Counted from the stretch's first letter, positions 23,291 to 32,308 are shown. The stretch: 64,000 nt of DNA from DATAGF01 sp963813355 (GCA_963813355.1 CAWEYS010000023.1:355793-419792); one strand, 5' to 3'. The notes: generated from the letters alone by a model not told the origin. Made by a program: numbers and translations.

Positions 23291-24784
23291 GTGCCGGGAC
23301 GCTCGTCACCCGAGTGGGAGCTGTTCGCCGACTGGTCGGGCACCCTCGCCGACCTCGGGGGCACCGCCGGGCTGCTCGGCTGGGACCGCGAGACGGTGAT
23401 GCCGCGGGCGGGCGCCGAGGGGCGGGCCCGGCAGCTCGGCACGCTCGCCGCCCTGCACCACCGCGAGCTCGTCCGCGCCGACGCCGGGGCGGCGATCGAC
23501 GCCCTGCGGGAGGACGGCGAGCTCGACGACGACGCCCGCGCGATGCTGCGCCTCGCGCTGCGCGAGCGCGAGCGGGCGCTGCGGGTGCCCGAGGAGCTGG
23601 TGCGCGAGATCACCGAGGCCTGCTCGCGCTCCACCTCGGCGTGGATCGAGGCGCGAAAGGCCGACGACTTCGCGGCCTTCGCCGGGCCCCTGCGGCGCGT
23701 GGTCGAGCTCAAGCGCCGCCAGGCCGAGGCGATCGGCGTCGGCGACGAGCCCTACGACGCGCTCCTCGACGGGTTCGAGCCGGGCGCCCGGGCCGCCCAG
23801 CTCGAGCCCGTCTTCGCCGACCTGCGCGAGCGCCTGGCCCCGATCGTGGCCGCGGCCTCCGCGCGGGAGCCGGCCGAGCTGCCGCCGCGGGACTGGCCCG
23901 AGGACGTCCAGATGGCGCTCGCGCACGACATCGCGGCGCTGGTGGGGTTCGATGAGGCGGGCGGCGCCATCGCCCGCTCGGCCCACCCCTTCACGTCCTC
24001 GCCGCACGCCGGCGACGTGCGCTTCACGACCCGGCTCGACCGCGCGAGCCCGCTGAGCAACATCGGCGCGGTGATGCACGAGCTCGGCCACGCCCTCTAC
24101 GAGCAGGGCCTGCCGGCCGACGTCAACCGCACGCCGCTGCACGACGCCCCCTCGCTGGGCGCCCACGAGTCGCAGTCGCGCTTCTGGGAGAACCAGATCG
24201 GCCACACGCTCGCGTTCTGGGCGGCGCTCGAGCCCGACCTGCGCCGCCGATTCCCCGAGGCCATGACCGGCCTCGACCCGGCGCTGATGCACCGCGCGGC
24301 CCGGGTCGTGCGGCCGTCGCTCATCCGCGTCGAGGCCGACGAGGTGACCTACAACCTCCACATCGTCCTGCGGTTCGAGATCGAGCTGGCGCTGATCCGC
24401 GGCGAGCTCGACGTCGACGACCTGCCCGGCGCCTTCGCCGACGGCATGGAGCGGCAGCTCGGCATCCGGCCGCCCAACGACGCCCTCGGCGTGATGCAGG
24501 ACATCCACTGGGCGGACGGGCTCTTCGGCTACTTCCCCACCTACACGCTGGGCAACCTCTACGCCGCCCAGCTCGCCGAGGCCGCCGACGCCGAGCTGGG
24601 CGGCGTCGAGCGCACGGTGGAGGAGGGGCGGCTGGCCGACATCCTGGCCTTCATGCGGGACCGCGTGCACCGCCACGGCGCCCGGATGGAGACGCCCGAC
24701 CTCATGCGCCGGGCCACCGGTCGCGAGCTGGGCTCCGACGCCCTGATCGCCCACCTGCAGCGCGCCTACGTGGCCGCGGCCTGA
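23291..24784 (+). CDS. Thermostable carboxypeptidase 1 (M32, Taq type)
   Basis: A 497-residue zinc carboxypeptidase. The catalytic HEXXH is HELGH at about residues 262-266 in NIGAVMHELGHALYEQG, followed by the third ligand region HESQSRFWENQIG. Other family signatures are TTRLDRASPLSNIGAVMHE, EADEVTYNLHIVLRFEIE and DGLFGYFPTYTLGNLYAAQ. Length is standard for M32. It is cytoplasmic and removes C-terminal residues from peptides. Its 3' end overlaps the convergent PadR gene by 19 bases. Confidence 0.95.
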   Translation: MPGRSSPEWELFADWSGTLADLGGTAGLLGWDRETVMPRAGAEGRARQLGTLAALHHRELVRADAGAAIDALREDGELDDDARAMLRLALRERERALRVPEELVREITEACSRSTSAWIEARKADDFAAFAGPLRRVVELKRRQAEAIGVGDEPYDALLDGFEPGARAAQLEPVFADLRERLAPIVAAASAREPAELPPRDWPEDVQMALAHDIAALVGFDEAGGAIARSAHPFTSSPHAGDVRFTTRLDRASPLSNIGAVMHELGHALYEQGLPADVNRTPLHDAPSLGAHESQSRFWENQIGHTLAFWAALEPDLRRRFPEAMTGLDPALMHRAARVVRPSLIRVEADEVTYNLHIVLRFEIELALIRGELDVDDLPGAFADGMERQLGIRPPNDALGVMQDIHWADGLFGYFPTYTLGNLYAAQLAEAADAELGGVERTVEEGRLADILAFMRDRVHRHGARMETPDLMRRATGRELGSDALIAHLQRAYVAAA

Positions 24785-25332
24785 CCGCCCTCCTCGGGCT
24801 CGGCGGCGAGCTCGGCGTCGACCCGGTCGGCCAGCTCCAGGTGCAGGTCGAGGAGCCCGCGCAGGAAGCCGTTGGCGATCAGCAGGTACTTGGCCCGGTG
24901 CGGCAGCGCGCGGGCGCTCTCCTCGGACTCCTCGATCCGCGCGAGCAGGTCGGCGACGTCCTCGCGCAGGGCGTCGAGGCTCGCGCGCGTGGGCGCCTCG
25001 CCGACCAGGTCGGCGATCAGCAGCCGGAGGAGGGCGTCGCTCTTGACCGGGGTGACGCGCGCCGGCGTCGCCGCGTACTCGCGGAGCGCCTCGAGGCCCT
25101 GCTCGGTGAGCGTGTACACCGTCCGCTCCCGGGTGACCCCGCGCTCGCGGCGCGCCTCCAGGTACCCGAGCCCGGCGAGCCGCTTCGGCTCGACGTAGTA
25201 CTGGCTCTCGCCGGCCCAGTCGAGGATCCGGCCGCGTCGGGCCATGCGAAGCAGGTCGTGGGCCCCGGCGCCGCTGCGGCCCACCAGCCCCAGGATCTCG
25301 TACGAGAACAGGCTGAGCTCATCTCTTGACAT
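24766..25332 (-). CDS. PadR-like winged-helix regulator
   Basis: A 188-residue regulator. The N-terminal winged helix (about 8-95) has ELSLFSYEILGLVGRSGAGA, ESQYYVEPKRLAGLGYLEAR and ERTVYTLTEQGLEALREY. The Vir_C_2-like C-terminal half is a long helical dimerisation domain (LDALREDVADLLARIEESEE). ATG 25332 has GGGGAG upstream. It is divergent from the methyltransferase at 25387, and a palindromic element lies between them, so it probably represses that gene and itself. Confidence 0.85.
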   Translation of the reverse strand: MSRDELSLFSYEILGLVGRSGAGAHDLLRMARRGRILDWAGESQYYVEPKRLAGLGYLEARRERGVTRERTVYTLTEQGLEALREYAATPARVTPVKSDALLRLLIADLVGEAPTRASLDALREDVADLLARIEESEESARALPHRAKYLLIANGFLRGLLDLHLELADRVDAELAAEPEEGGQAAAT

Positions 25333-25348
25333 GGCGTCGCTCCCCGAC

Positions 25349-25372
25349 CTATAGCTACGAAACATAGCTTAG
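25349..25372. promoter_or_regulatory. Candidate PadR operator
   Basis: The sequence TATAGCTACGAAACATAGCT lies between the divergent PadR and methyltransferase starts. It contains two TAGCT elements 14 bases apart in an AT-rich pocket that is unique in this GC-rich region. PadR sites typically contain ATGT/ACAT half-sites, and ACAT is present. Binding is inferred. Confidence 0.45.
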
Positions 25373-25386
25373 CGGAGGGACCGGAC

Positions 25387-26175
25387 GTGAACCGCGCCAT
25401 GACGGGAGAGGCCGAGCGGCAGGGGCGCATCTGGGGGGCGCGGGCCGCGGCCTGGGCCGAGGAGGAGGCGGCCGAGACGCCGAAGTTCGAGGCGGTGATC
25501 GCACGGGTGGGGCTCGCCTCCGGCCGGGCGGTCCTCGACGTCGGCTGCGGGTCGGGCGTCTTCCTGGCGCTGGCCGCGGGGCGCGGGGCGCGCGTCTCGG
25601 GGCTCGACGCCTCGGAGGCGCTGATCGCGGTCGCCCGCGGCCGCGTCCCCGATGCCGACCTGAGGATCGGGGACATGAGCCGCCTCCCCTTCGGCGACGA
25701 CGCCTTCGACGTGGTCACCGGCTTCAACTCGTTCTTCCTCGCGCCGGACATGACGGCGGCCCTGCGCGAGGCGGGCCGCGTCGCGCGGCCGGGCGCGCCG
25801 GTCGTGGTCCAGGTCTGGGGGCGCCCGGAGCGCATCGACCTGACCCCGATGTTCGCGGCCCTCCGGGAGGTCCGCGGAGGCTCGCCGCCGACCGCGTCCG
25901 CCCCGCTCTCCCAGGCGGGCGTCCTGGAGGGGATCGCGAGGGAGGCGGGCCTGGTCCCCGAGGAGTCCTTCGATGTCGCCTTCGCGCTCGAGTACGCGGA
26001 CGAGGCGACCCTCCTGCGGCGGATGCTGTCGCCGGGCCCCATCGCCGAGCTGATCGAGTCAGAGGGCGAGGAGGCGGTGGCGGCGGCGGTCCTGGAGGCC
26101 CTGGCGCCCTGCCGCGCCGCGGGCGGCGGCTACCGGGTGGCGACCGAGTGGCGCACGCTGATCGCCCGAGCCTGA
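25387..26175 (+). CDS. Class I SAM-dependent methyltransferase
   Basis: A 262-residue methyltransferase with a GTG start. Motif I is VLDVGCGSGVFLALAAGRGA (residues about 52-70), motif II VSGLDASEALIAVAR, motif III MSRLPFGDDAFDVVTGFNSF. The C-terminal half is a helical substrate lid. It is divergent from a PadR-type regulator, which often signals a stress- or drug-responsive gene. The substrate is unknown. It lies tail to tail with a second methyltransferase. Confidence 0.9.
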   Translation: MNRAMTGEAERQGRIWGARAAAWAEEEAAETPKFEAVIARVGLASGRAVLDVGCGSGVFLALAAGRGARVSGLDASEALIAVARGRVPDADLRIGDMSRLPFGDDAFDVVTGFNSFFLAPDMTAALREAGRVARPGAPVVVQVWGRPERIDLTPMFAALREVRGGSPPTASAPLSQAGVLEGIAREAGLVPEESFDVAFALEYADEATLLRRMLSPGPIAELIESEGEEAVAAAVLEALAPCRAAGGGYRVATEWRTLIARA

Positions 26176-26182
26176 GCGCGCC

Positions 26183-26968
26183 TCACGCCCGCGCGAGGAA
26201 CATGAAGCGGCTCAGCGCGAAGAAGTAATCCGGGCCCATCGCGCGCAGGCCCTCGGCCCACGCGCTCGCCTCGGCCTCGGTGACCCCGCCCCGGCCGGGC
26301 ACGAACCCCGCCACGATGCCGATCAGCCCGCCGCTGTAGGTGGTCGGGGCGTAGCCGACGTTCAGCAGCGGCACGATCGACCGGGCCTCGAGCGTGAACC
26401 CGGCCTCGCGCAGGAGCTGGGGGAGGCGGCGCGGGAGGTCGCGGTGGGCGAGGTGCTCGTCCCAGGCGGCCAGCACGCGGGCCATGAGGGCCTCGTCGGG
26501 GGCGCGCCAGACGATCGAGTCCCAGTCGGTGTCGAGCACGAGCAGGCGCCCGCCGGGGCGCAGCGCACGCCGCGCCTCGGCGAGGGCGGCGGCGATGTCG
26601 GCGACGTACTCGTAGACCTGTGTCGAGACGGCCAGGTCGACGGCCCCGTCGCCCACCGGCAGCGGGCCGGCGATGTCGGCCTCGGCGAGCTCGACGGGCG
26701 CCGACCCGGGGCCGCAGTCGCGGCGGGCCGCCATCGCCAGCATGCTCGGGCTGGCGTCGAGGCCGAGCACGTGGCCCCCGGGGCCGACGGCCCGCGCGAG
26801 CTCGCACGCGAGCAGCCCGGGCCCGCAGCCCAGGTCGAGGGCGCGCTCGCCGGGCCGCGGCGCGAGGGCGGCCATCACGATCCGCCGCTGCTCGACGACG
26901 TCGTCGGTGCCATAGACCGCCTCGACGGCGCGGGAGGCCTCCTCGTCGAACTCGAGCATCTCGCTCAC
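26183..26968 (-). CDS. Class I SAM-dependent methyltransferase (UbiE/arsM-like fold)
   Basis: A 261-residue methyltransferase. Motif I is ALDLGCGPGLLACELARAVG near residue 43, followed by VLGLDASPSMLAMAARR and DGAVDLAVSTQVYEYVADIA. The C-terminal part (LLNVGYAPTTYSGGLIGIVA, FALSRFMFLARA) resembles sterol or arsenite-type methyltransferase relatives, but the specific Cys residues of ArsM are not present. It is 8 bases from the opposite methyltransferase stop. The start ATG 26968 is supported by motif distance. Confidence 0.88.
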   Translation of the reverse strand: MSEMLEFDEEASRAVEAVYGTDDVVEQRRIVMAALAPRPGERALDLGCGPGLLACELARAVGPGGHVLGLDASPSMLAMAARRDCGPGSAPVELAEADIAGPLPVGDGAVDLAVSTQVYEYVADIAAALAEARRALRPGGRLLVLDTDWDSIVWRAPDEALMARVLAAWDEHLAHRDLPRRLPQLLREAGFTLEARSIVPLLNVGYAPTTYSGGLIGIVAGFVPGRGGVTEAEASAWAEGLRAMGPDYFFALSRFMFLARA

Positions 26969-26989
26969 GAGAGGCCTCCCCCGGGGCCG

Positions 26990-27794
26990 TCAGGCGGCCT
27001 TCGCGCTCCGCCCGGCCCTCCGCCGCGGCACCCGCGGTCGCGGCGCGGGCGCGAGCAGCTCCCTCGCGCGCATCGCCGAGCCGACGATACCGGCCTCGTT
27101 GCGGAGGCTCGCCGCCACCAACGGCGGCCGCACGTCAAGAAGCGGGATGAACTTGTCGCCGCGCTTGGAGACCCCGCCGCCCAGGATGACCAGGTCCGGC
27201 CAGATGAGCTGGTCGATCCGGTCGAGGTACTCGTTCAGCAGGGGCGCCCACTGGGCGATAGGAGAGTCCCTTGCGGTCGCGCGCGCCCGCCGAGGCCCGC
27301 CGCTCGGCGTCCTTGCCGCGGATCTCGATGTGCCCGAGCTCCAGGTTGGGCACGAGCGCCCCGTCGACGAACAGCGCCGACCCGATCCCCGTCCCGAGGG
27401 TCAGCATCAGCACCACCCCCGCGACGCCCTTGCCGGCGCCGAACCGCATCTCGGCGAGGCCGGCGGCGTCCGCGTCGTTGAGGACCACCACGGGGCGGCC
27501 GACCGCCTCGGAGAAGGCCTCGACCGCGTTGACGCCGATCCAGCTCTTGTGGATGTTGGCCGCCGCCATGGCCACCCCGCCCACGATCGGGCTCGGGAGG
27601 CCGACGCCCACCGGCCCCTCGTCGGGCCCGAGCTCGGCGATGAGGGCCGCTGTGGCCGACACGACCGCCTCCGGCGTGGCGGGCTGCGGGGTCGCGACCC
27701 GTATCCGGTCGCTCGTGAGGACGCCTCTGCGCGAGTCGACCGTCGCGCCCTTGATCCCGCTGCCGCCGATGTCGACGCCGATGAGCCCTCTCAT
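26990..27794 (-). CDS. ppgK: ROK-family (polyphosphate) glucokinase, one frameshift
   Basis: The N-terminal ATPase motif GLIGVDIGGSGIKGATVD, the PPGK-type segment PSPIVGGVAMAAANIHKSWI, and the ROK sugar site LNDADAAGLAEMRFGAG with LTLGTGIGSALFVDG are all clear. Near 27258 one base shifts the frame. The native C-terminus then reads QWAPLLNEYLDRIDQLIWPD and LVILGGGVSKRGDKFIPLL, down to the stop at 26990. It phosphorylates glucose using polyphosphate and/or ATP. The start overlaps the apt stop by ATGA. The usual EIRGKDAERRAS segment is present. Confidence 0.88.
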
Positions 27795-28333
27795 GCCGCC
27801 TCGCTGTCGTAGGTGACCAGTGACAGGACGTCGTAGCCCTTCAGCCGCTCGCGCCCGGGCAGGAAGGTCAGCTCGACCACGAACGCGGCGCCCACCACGA
27901 CCCCTCCGAGCCTCTCGACCAGGTTGCAGAGCGCCAGCGCCGTCCCCCCGGTGGCGAGCAGGTCGTCGTGCACCAGCACCTTCTGGCGGGGCCGGACGGC
28001 GTCCGCGTGCAGCTCGAGCGCGTCGGTACCGTACTCGAGCTCGTAGGCCTCGGCCACGGTCTCCGAGGGCAGCCTGCCGGGCTTGCGGGCCGCCGCGACC
28101 CCCACGCCGAGGGCCTGGGCGAGGGCGCCGCCCAGGATCAGGCCGCGCGCCTCGGGCGCGATGACCAGCTCGGGCTGGCGCTCGCGGCTCCAGGCCGCCA
28201 TGCGGTCCACGCAGGCCGTGAGCCCGCCCGGGCTCTGAAAGAGGGGCATCAGGTCGTAGAAGAGGATCCCCGGGTGGGGGTGGTCGGGGATCTTCCGTAT
28301 CGCGGCGTCGATGTCGAAGGCCCGGGTCGTCAC
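27791..28333 (-). CDS. apt: Adenine phosphoribosyltransferase
   Basis: A 180-residue type I phosphoribosyltransferase that salvages adenine to AMP with PRPP. The N-terminal segment IRKIPDHPHPGILFYDLMPL is the Apt hallmark (normally PDFPKPGI.F.D). The PRPP loop is VLVHDDLLATGGTALA near residue 120. The ARGLILGGALA segment supports the base site. It is coupled to the MerR gene upstream and ppgK downstream by ATGA/GTGA overlaps. Confidence 0.93.
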   Translation of the reverse strand: MTTRAFDIDAAIRKIPDHPHPGILFYDLMPLFQSPGGLTACVDRMAAWSRERQPELVIAPEARGLILGGALAQALGVGVAAARKPGRLPSETVAEAYELEYGTDALELHADAVRPRQKVLVHDDLLATGGTALALCNLVERLGGVVVGAAFVVELTFLPGRERLKGYDVLSLVTYDSEAA

Positions 28334-29061
28334 GCGCTGACGATCTGGCGCAGCGCCGAGATGAGCATGAGGTGGCGCATGTGGGCGGCGAGCGCCGCCA
28401 GGCTCTCCAGGGCCTCCAGCGCCTCGCGCCGGCGGTCGGGGTTGCGCGAGCGCATGCCCACCGAGAGCAGCTGCTCCAGCAGGTCGGCCTCGCGGTCGGC
28501 GGCGACGCGGAAGATCCGCAGGTGCCGAGGCTCCACGCCGTACGAGGCCAGCTCCAGGGCGGTCCGCACGACCTCCCGGTCGGTGTCGTCGAACCCGTCG
28601 CCGCGGCCGCCGATGAGCTGGAACTCCTCGAGCGCCCGCACCAGGGCGACGTCGGCGCCGGTCGTGGCGATGATCTCCTCGGGCGCGTAGCGGCGGGTCG
28701 GCGCGGGCTCGGCGAGCTGGGCCCGCTTGAGCTGCTTGGCCTGGTTGGCGACGCTGAACGCGCCCGTCGTGGACGACTCCAGCTCCTGACGGATCACCCG
28801 CAGCGGGAGGAACTCGTCGCGCTGCAGGCGCAGGATGGTGCGCAGGCGCTCGACCTCCAGCGGGGAGTAGAGCCGGTACCCGCCGGGCGTCCGCTGCGGC
28901 GTGATGAGCTTCTGGTCCTCGAGGTAGCGGATCTTCGAGATCGAGATCGACGGGAAGTCGGCCCTGAGCAGGTCGCAGACCGCCCCGATCGTGAGGGCGC
29001 GGTCGGGGCGCCCGCCGGCGTCGCCGGGCGCGTCGTCGGGGATGAGGCGGGGCTCGGTCAT
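28330..29061 (-). CDS. ftsR: MerR-family regulator, FtsR-like
   Basis: A 243-residue protein with an N-terminal MerR winged helix (about 22-95): LTIGAVCDLLRADFPSISIS, KIRYLEDQKLITPQRTPGGY and RLYSPLEVERLRTILRLQR. The remaining helices resemble the FtsR regulator of Corynebacterium and other actinobacteria. There ftsR also sits beside the FHA gene garA and activates ftsZ. Here the FHA gene overlaps it by four bases (ATGA). The symbol is given by homology and synteny; the target is not tested. Confidence 0.8.
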   Translation of the reverse strand: MTEPRLIPDDAPGDAGGRPDRALTIGAVCDLLRADFPSISISKIRYLEDQKLITPQRTPGGYRLYSPLEVERLRTILRLQRDEFLPLRVIRQELESSTTGAFSVANQAKQLKRAQLAEPAPTRRYAPEEIIATTGADVALVRALEEFQLIGGRGDGFDDTDREVVRTALELASYGVEPRHLRIFRVAADREADLLEQLLSVGMRSRNPDRRREALEALESLAALAAHMRHLMLISALRQIVSA

Positions 29062-29516
29062 CCCGCCAGGTAGGTCAGGCGGAACTTGCCGATCTGGAGC
29101 TCGTCGCCGTCCTCGAGGACCTCGTCGCTCTCGATGCGCCGGCGGTTGACGTAGGTGCCGTTGAGGCTCCCGAGGTCGCGCAGGGACGTGCCGTCGCCGC
29201 CGCGGAGGACCACCGCGTGGTTGCGCGACACGGTCACGTCGTCGAGGAACACGTCCGAGGTCGGCTCGCGGCCGATGGTCACGGTCTCGCGGTCGAGCGA
29301 GAAGATCGCGCCCGGCGGCCCTCCGGCGCGGACCGCCAGGGTCGGGCCGTCGATCGCCGGGCCGTGCCAGGCCCCGGTCTCGACCTCCTCGTCGCTGATC
29401 GCCAGCGGTCCGGTGATCTCGCCCGTGCCCTGGTTCTCGGCGATCAGAAGCGCGCCGCAGCGGCCGCAGTACTTGTGGGCGTCGCTGTTGTGGAACCCGC
29501 ATTCGGGGCAGTACAT
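29058..29516 (-). CDS. FHA-domain protein with zinc ribbon (GarA-like)
   Basis: A 152-residue protein. An N-terminal zinc ribbon has two CxxC pairs (MYCPECGFHNSDAHKYCGRC). After an acidic linker with EEVETGAWHGP, which may hold the phospho-Thr of GarA-like proteins, a FHA domain spans about residues 65-150. The phosphothreonine-binding residues are in TIGREPTSDVFLDDVTVSRN and HAVV...LRDLGSLNGTYVN. GarA/FhaA-type proteins relay Ser/Thr-kinase signals to metabolism. The zinc ribbon is extra compared with mycobacterial GarA. It heads the merR-apt-ppgK unit. Confidence 0.85.
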   Translation of the reverse strand: MYCPECGFHNSDAHKYCGRCGALLIAENQGTGEITGPLAISDEEVETGAWHGPAIDGPTLAVRAGGPPGAIFSLDRETVTIGREPTSDVFLDDVTVSRNHAVVLRGGDGTSLRDLGSLNGTYVNRRRIESDEVLEDGDELQIGKFRLTYLAG

Positions 29517-29549
29517 CCTGACTCCCCCTCCCCTCGCCGGACCCGGCGC

Positions 29550-29804
29550 TTATTGGCCCTCGAGGCGGTCGAGGTCGGGAAGGCGCCCCGCCAGGATCTT
29601 GCTGAGCGCGTCCACGTCCACGACCGACAGCTCGCCCTCGTCGCGGCCGCGCAGGCGGCCGATCAGCTCGCTCTTGGCGAGCTCGATCCGGCCGTGCAGC
29701 AGGCGCCGTGCCTTCGAGACCTCACGCTCCTCCTCCGTGAGCTGGCGGATCAGCTTCTTCAGCTCGGCGTCCGTGAGCGTGCTGAGGTCGGGCTGGGCAT
29801 CCAT
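29550..29804 (-). CDS. RsiG-like single-motif protein (c-di-GMP-linked anti-sigma candidate)
   Basis: An 84-residue helical protein. The segment LTEEEREVSKARRLLHGRIE fits E-x3-S-x2-R-x3-[HQ]-x3-[DE], the c-di-GMP-binding motif described for RsiG. RsiG is the anti-sigma factor of WhiG, and single-motif dimeric forms occur in deep-branching actinobacteria such as Rubrobacter. Here H replaces Q and E replaces D. The remainder is SELIGRLRGRDEGELSVVDV. The match is strong by motif; no WhiG gene is in the window. It stands between pgsA-like and the FHA gene. Confidence 0.75.
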   Translation of the reverse strand: MDAQPDLSTLTDAELKKLIRQLTEEEREVSKARRLLHGRIELAKSELIGRLRGRDEGELSVVDVDALSKILAGRLPDLDRLEGQ

Positions 29805-29855
29805 CGGGGCTCCTCGTGCGCGTACCGGGCCAGCATAGCGGCCGGCGGGGAACCC

Positions 29856-30413
29856 TCATGGGCGAGTCGAGGCCGTCCTCCCCGTCCGCAGGGCCGTCGC
29901 CGCCTCCCTCGAGTAGTTCAGGAGGGTCGCCACGGCCAGCGCGACCGAGACCCAGAACAGCACGTCGACCCAGGCCTGGTCCAGCAGGATCGCCGCGCCG
30001 GTGGCGAACATGGTCAGCGCCGACGAGACCTTCCCCGCCATGTCCACCCGCATCTCGATGCCGCGGCGCAGCAGCCAGGCGTAGGCCGCCACGATCCCGA
30101 CCTCACGGACCATCAGGATCGCCGGCCCCGCCGGGTTCAGGCGGTCGAGCAGGATGACCCCGACGAGCCCGACCAGCACCAGGAGGCGGTCGGCGAGCGG
30201 ATCGGCGATGCGGCCGAAGCGGCTCTCGGCGCCCAGGCGCCGCGCGAGGAGGCCGTCGAGGAAGTCGGTGGCGGCCACGACGCCGAAGATGACCGCCGCC
30301 GGCACCGAGGTCGGCCCCTCGGCGCGGATCAGCACGACCAGGAGCACCGGCAGGGCGGCCAGGCGGGCGATCGTGAGGGCGTTGGGCAGCCACGCCAGCC
30401 GGGACCTCTGCAC
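29856..30413 (-). CDS. CDP-alcohol phosphatidyltransferase (PgsA-like)
   Basis: A 185-residue membrane enzyme of phospholipid synthesis. The signature D-G-x2-A-R-x8-G-x3-D-x3-D is complete in DFLDGLLARRLGAESRFGRI followed by ADPLADR (residues about 50-75). Four or five hydrophobic segments surround it. The family includes phosphatidylglycerophosphate and cardiolipin synthases. The precise head group cannot be told from this sequence. The start ATG is well placed and no operon partner overlaps it. Confidence 0.88.
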   Translation of the reverse strand: MQRSRLAWLPNALTIARLAALPVLLVVLIRAEGPTSVPAAVIFGVVAATDFLDGLLARRLGAESRFGRIADPLADRLLVLVGLVGVILLDRLNPAGPAILMVREVGIVAAYAWLLRRGIEMRVDMAGKVSSALTMFATGAAILLDQAWVDVLFWVSVALAVATLLNYSREAATALRTGRTASTRP

Positions 30414-30533
30414 GGCGCCATTCTGGGGGAATCGCCGCGGCGACGCCCGTTAACGGGTCTCTCACGCCCCCCCGCCTAGTGTCGACCGATGGCGCCCCGC
30501 GGGGCGCGCACCCGACCGACTGGAGGATCGACC

Positions 30534-31437
30534 ATGCCCGGCACGCCCGGACGCCTGTCCCCCGATCGCTTCGGCTTCTCGATGCCGGTCACCGACCCGC
30601 CCTTCGACAAGCCGCCCTACTACTACCGCGGCATCGAGGTCATGGGCTTCGCCTACGAGACCGACGACGACGCGGCCGCGGCGATCGTGCCCGAGGGCCT
30701 CACGATCGCCCACTCGCCGGCAATCGCCCAGCTCATCTTCACGAACTTCCACTTCTCGACCCTGGGGGCCTACACCGAGGCCATCCTCGGGGTCAGCTGC
30801 CTCTGGGAGGGCGAGCCGGTGACCTACTGCGCGAACCTCCTGGTCACCAACGAGGTCGGCCTCATCGGCGGCCGCGAGCCCTACGGCTTCCCCAAGCTCT
30901 TCGGCGTGGTCGAGTGGGTGAAGGAGCACGAGATCATCAGCGCCTACGCCGAGCGGCCGGCGGGCAAGCGGATCTGCACGGGGGTCCTGCGCCCGCGGGA
31001 CATCCTGTCGCCGGAGGACGTCGCCAGCCCGCCCCTGGTCACCCTGAAGGTGATCCCGAGCCCCGAGGAGGGCGCGCCGCCCGAGGTGGCCGAGCTGGTG
31101 CTGACGCCACTCACGTTCGAGCTCATCGTCGGGCTCGGACGGGCGCGGCGAGGGCTTCTCGGGCCCGGGCAACGTGACCTTCGACTCCCCGTCGGCGGTC
31201 AACCCGTGGCACCGCATGCCCGTGCGCCGCATGGTCGCCGCGAGCTGGGGCCGCTACAACTTCGTGCTCCCGTACGGGCGCGTCATCAAGCGGTACGACG
31301 TCGCCGGGCGGCCGAGCCCGTGGAGCCGCCCGCGGTCGTCGCAGGCGCCTGAGCGCATCCGAGGGGCACGAGCGTGCAGGGGCAGGCGACGGCCCGCCCC
31401 TGCGCCCACGACGAGCAGACGAGGCGTTCGGCCCTGA
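30534..31437 (+). CDS. Acetoacetate decarboxylase-like protein, one frameshift
   Basis: The frame from ATG 30534 carries FDKPPYYYRGIEVMGFAYET, YTEAILGVSCLWEGEPVTYC, NLLVTNEVGLIGGREPYGFP KLFG with the lysine-bearing region. Near 31140 the frame shifts and the C-terminal part reads VNPWHRMPVRRMVAASWGRY and NFVLPYGRVIKRYDVAG. The family decarboxylates acetoacetate or related beta-keto acids, forming a Schiff base with a Lys. The true stop is uncertain because the second frame stays open to 31437. It is a single gene in plus orientation. Confidence 0.75.
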
Positions 31438-31590
31438 GCCGCCGCTGCGCGACGGCGGATCCACGCCAACCGTCGCGACTCGATGCCACAGATCTTGTTG
31501 CCAACCGGCCAGGCGACGCGGTCTACTGCGCTATCGCTTTGAGGCCGCCCCGCCTCTCATTCGGGATCAACGACGCAAGGGAGTGCTGAG

Positions 31591-32199
31591 ATGAAGACCG
31601 GACTGAGACGTCATCTAACGCCCGGGAACGCCGTGGCCATGGCCGCGCTCGTGGTGGCCCTCGGGGGCACCGCGGTGGCCCAGGTCGCCATCCCCAATGG
31701 CGCCGTCACGACCACGACGCTCGCAAACGGGTCGGTCACGACCCCGAAGATTCGCAATGCGGCGGTCACGTCGGCCAAGATCGCCAGCGGCGCCGTCAAC
31801 ACGAACAAGATCGCCGTCGGTGCAGTCCAGGCCGAGAAGATCGCCAACTCCGCCGTCAAGAGCGGGAAGATCCAAAACTCCGCCGTCACGTCGGCCAAGG
31901 TCGCGGACGGGAGCCTCACCTCGTCGGACTTCGTGCCGGGAGTGCTCGGGGGCCTCAGCGCTTCCAAGGTGAGCGTGGTGAGGGATGCGGTCAGTCTGGC
32001 TCCGGGCGCGCCTGCCCAGGCCGGGACCGCGACCTGCCCCGCCGGCCAGCTGGCGATCTCGGGGGGGTACATCGCCACGACGAGCACTCAGGTCCATTCG
32101 ACCGGACCCACGTCGAACGGGCAGGGCTGGTCGGTCACGGCCACGACAACGCTGGGGCCGGTGCCCCTCATCACCATGGCGGTGTGCGTGGCCCCGTAG
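31591..32199 (+). CDS. Secreted protein with eight decapeptide repeats
   Basis: A 202-residue exported protein. A signal peptide (about residues 1-31, AVAMAALVVALGGTAVAQVA) is followed by eight tandem 10-residue repeats in residues 35-114. Examples are NGAVTTTTLA, NGSVTTPKIR, NAAVTSAKIA and NSAVKSGKIQ. The period and the [GA]V..T..KIA pattern suggest a beta-solenoid or rod-like stalk. The C-terminal domain contains ATCPAGQLAISGGYIATTST and two Cys. I associate such repeat proteins with Solirubrobacter-type bacteria. ATG 31591 follows AAGGGAG. Confidence 0.85.
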   Translation: MKTGLRRHLTPGNAVAMAALVVALGGTAVAQVAIPNGAVTTTTLANGSVTTPKIRNAAVTSAKIASGAVNTNKIAVGAVQAEKIANSAVKSGKIQNSAVTSAKVADGSLTSSDFVPGVLGGLSASKVSVVRDAVSLAPGAPAQAGTATCPAGQLAISGGYIATTSTQVHSTGPTSNGQGWSVTATTTLGPVPLITMAVCVAP

Positions 32200-32308
32200 C
32201 CGGTCCCCGGCGCTCAGCGCGCCACGAAACGGGCCGGCCGGATGCTGCCGGGTGCGGGTTCGTCCCGCACCCGGCGTCGCTCCGCTCGGGAGCCGCGCCG
32301 AGCGTGAG

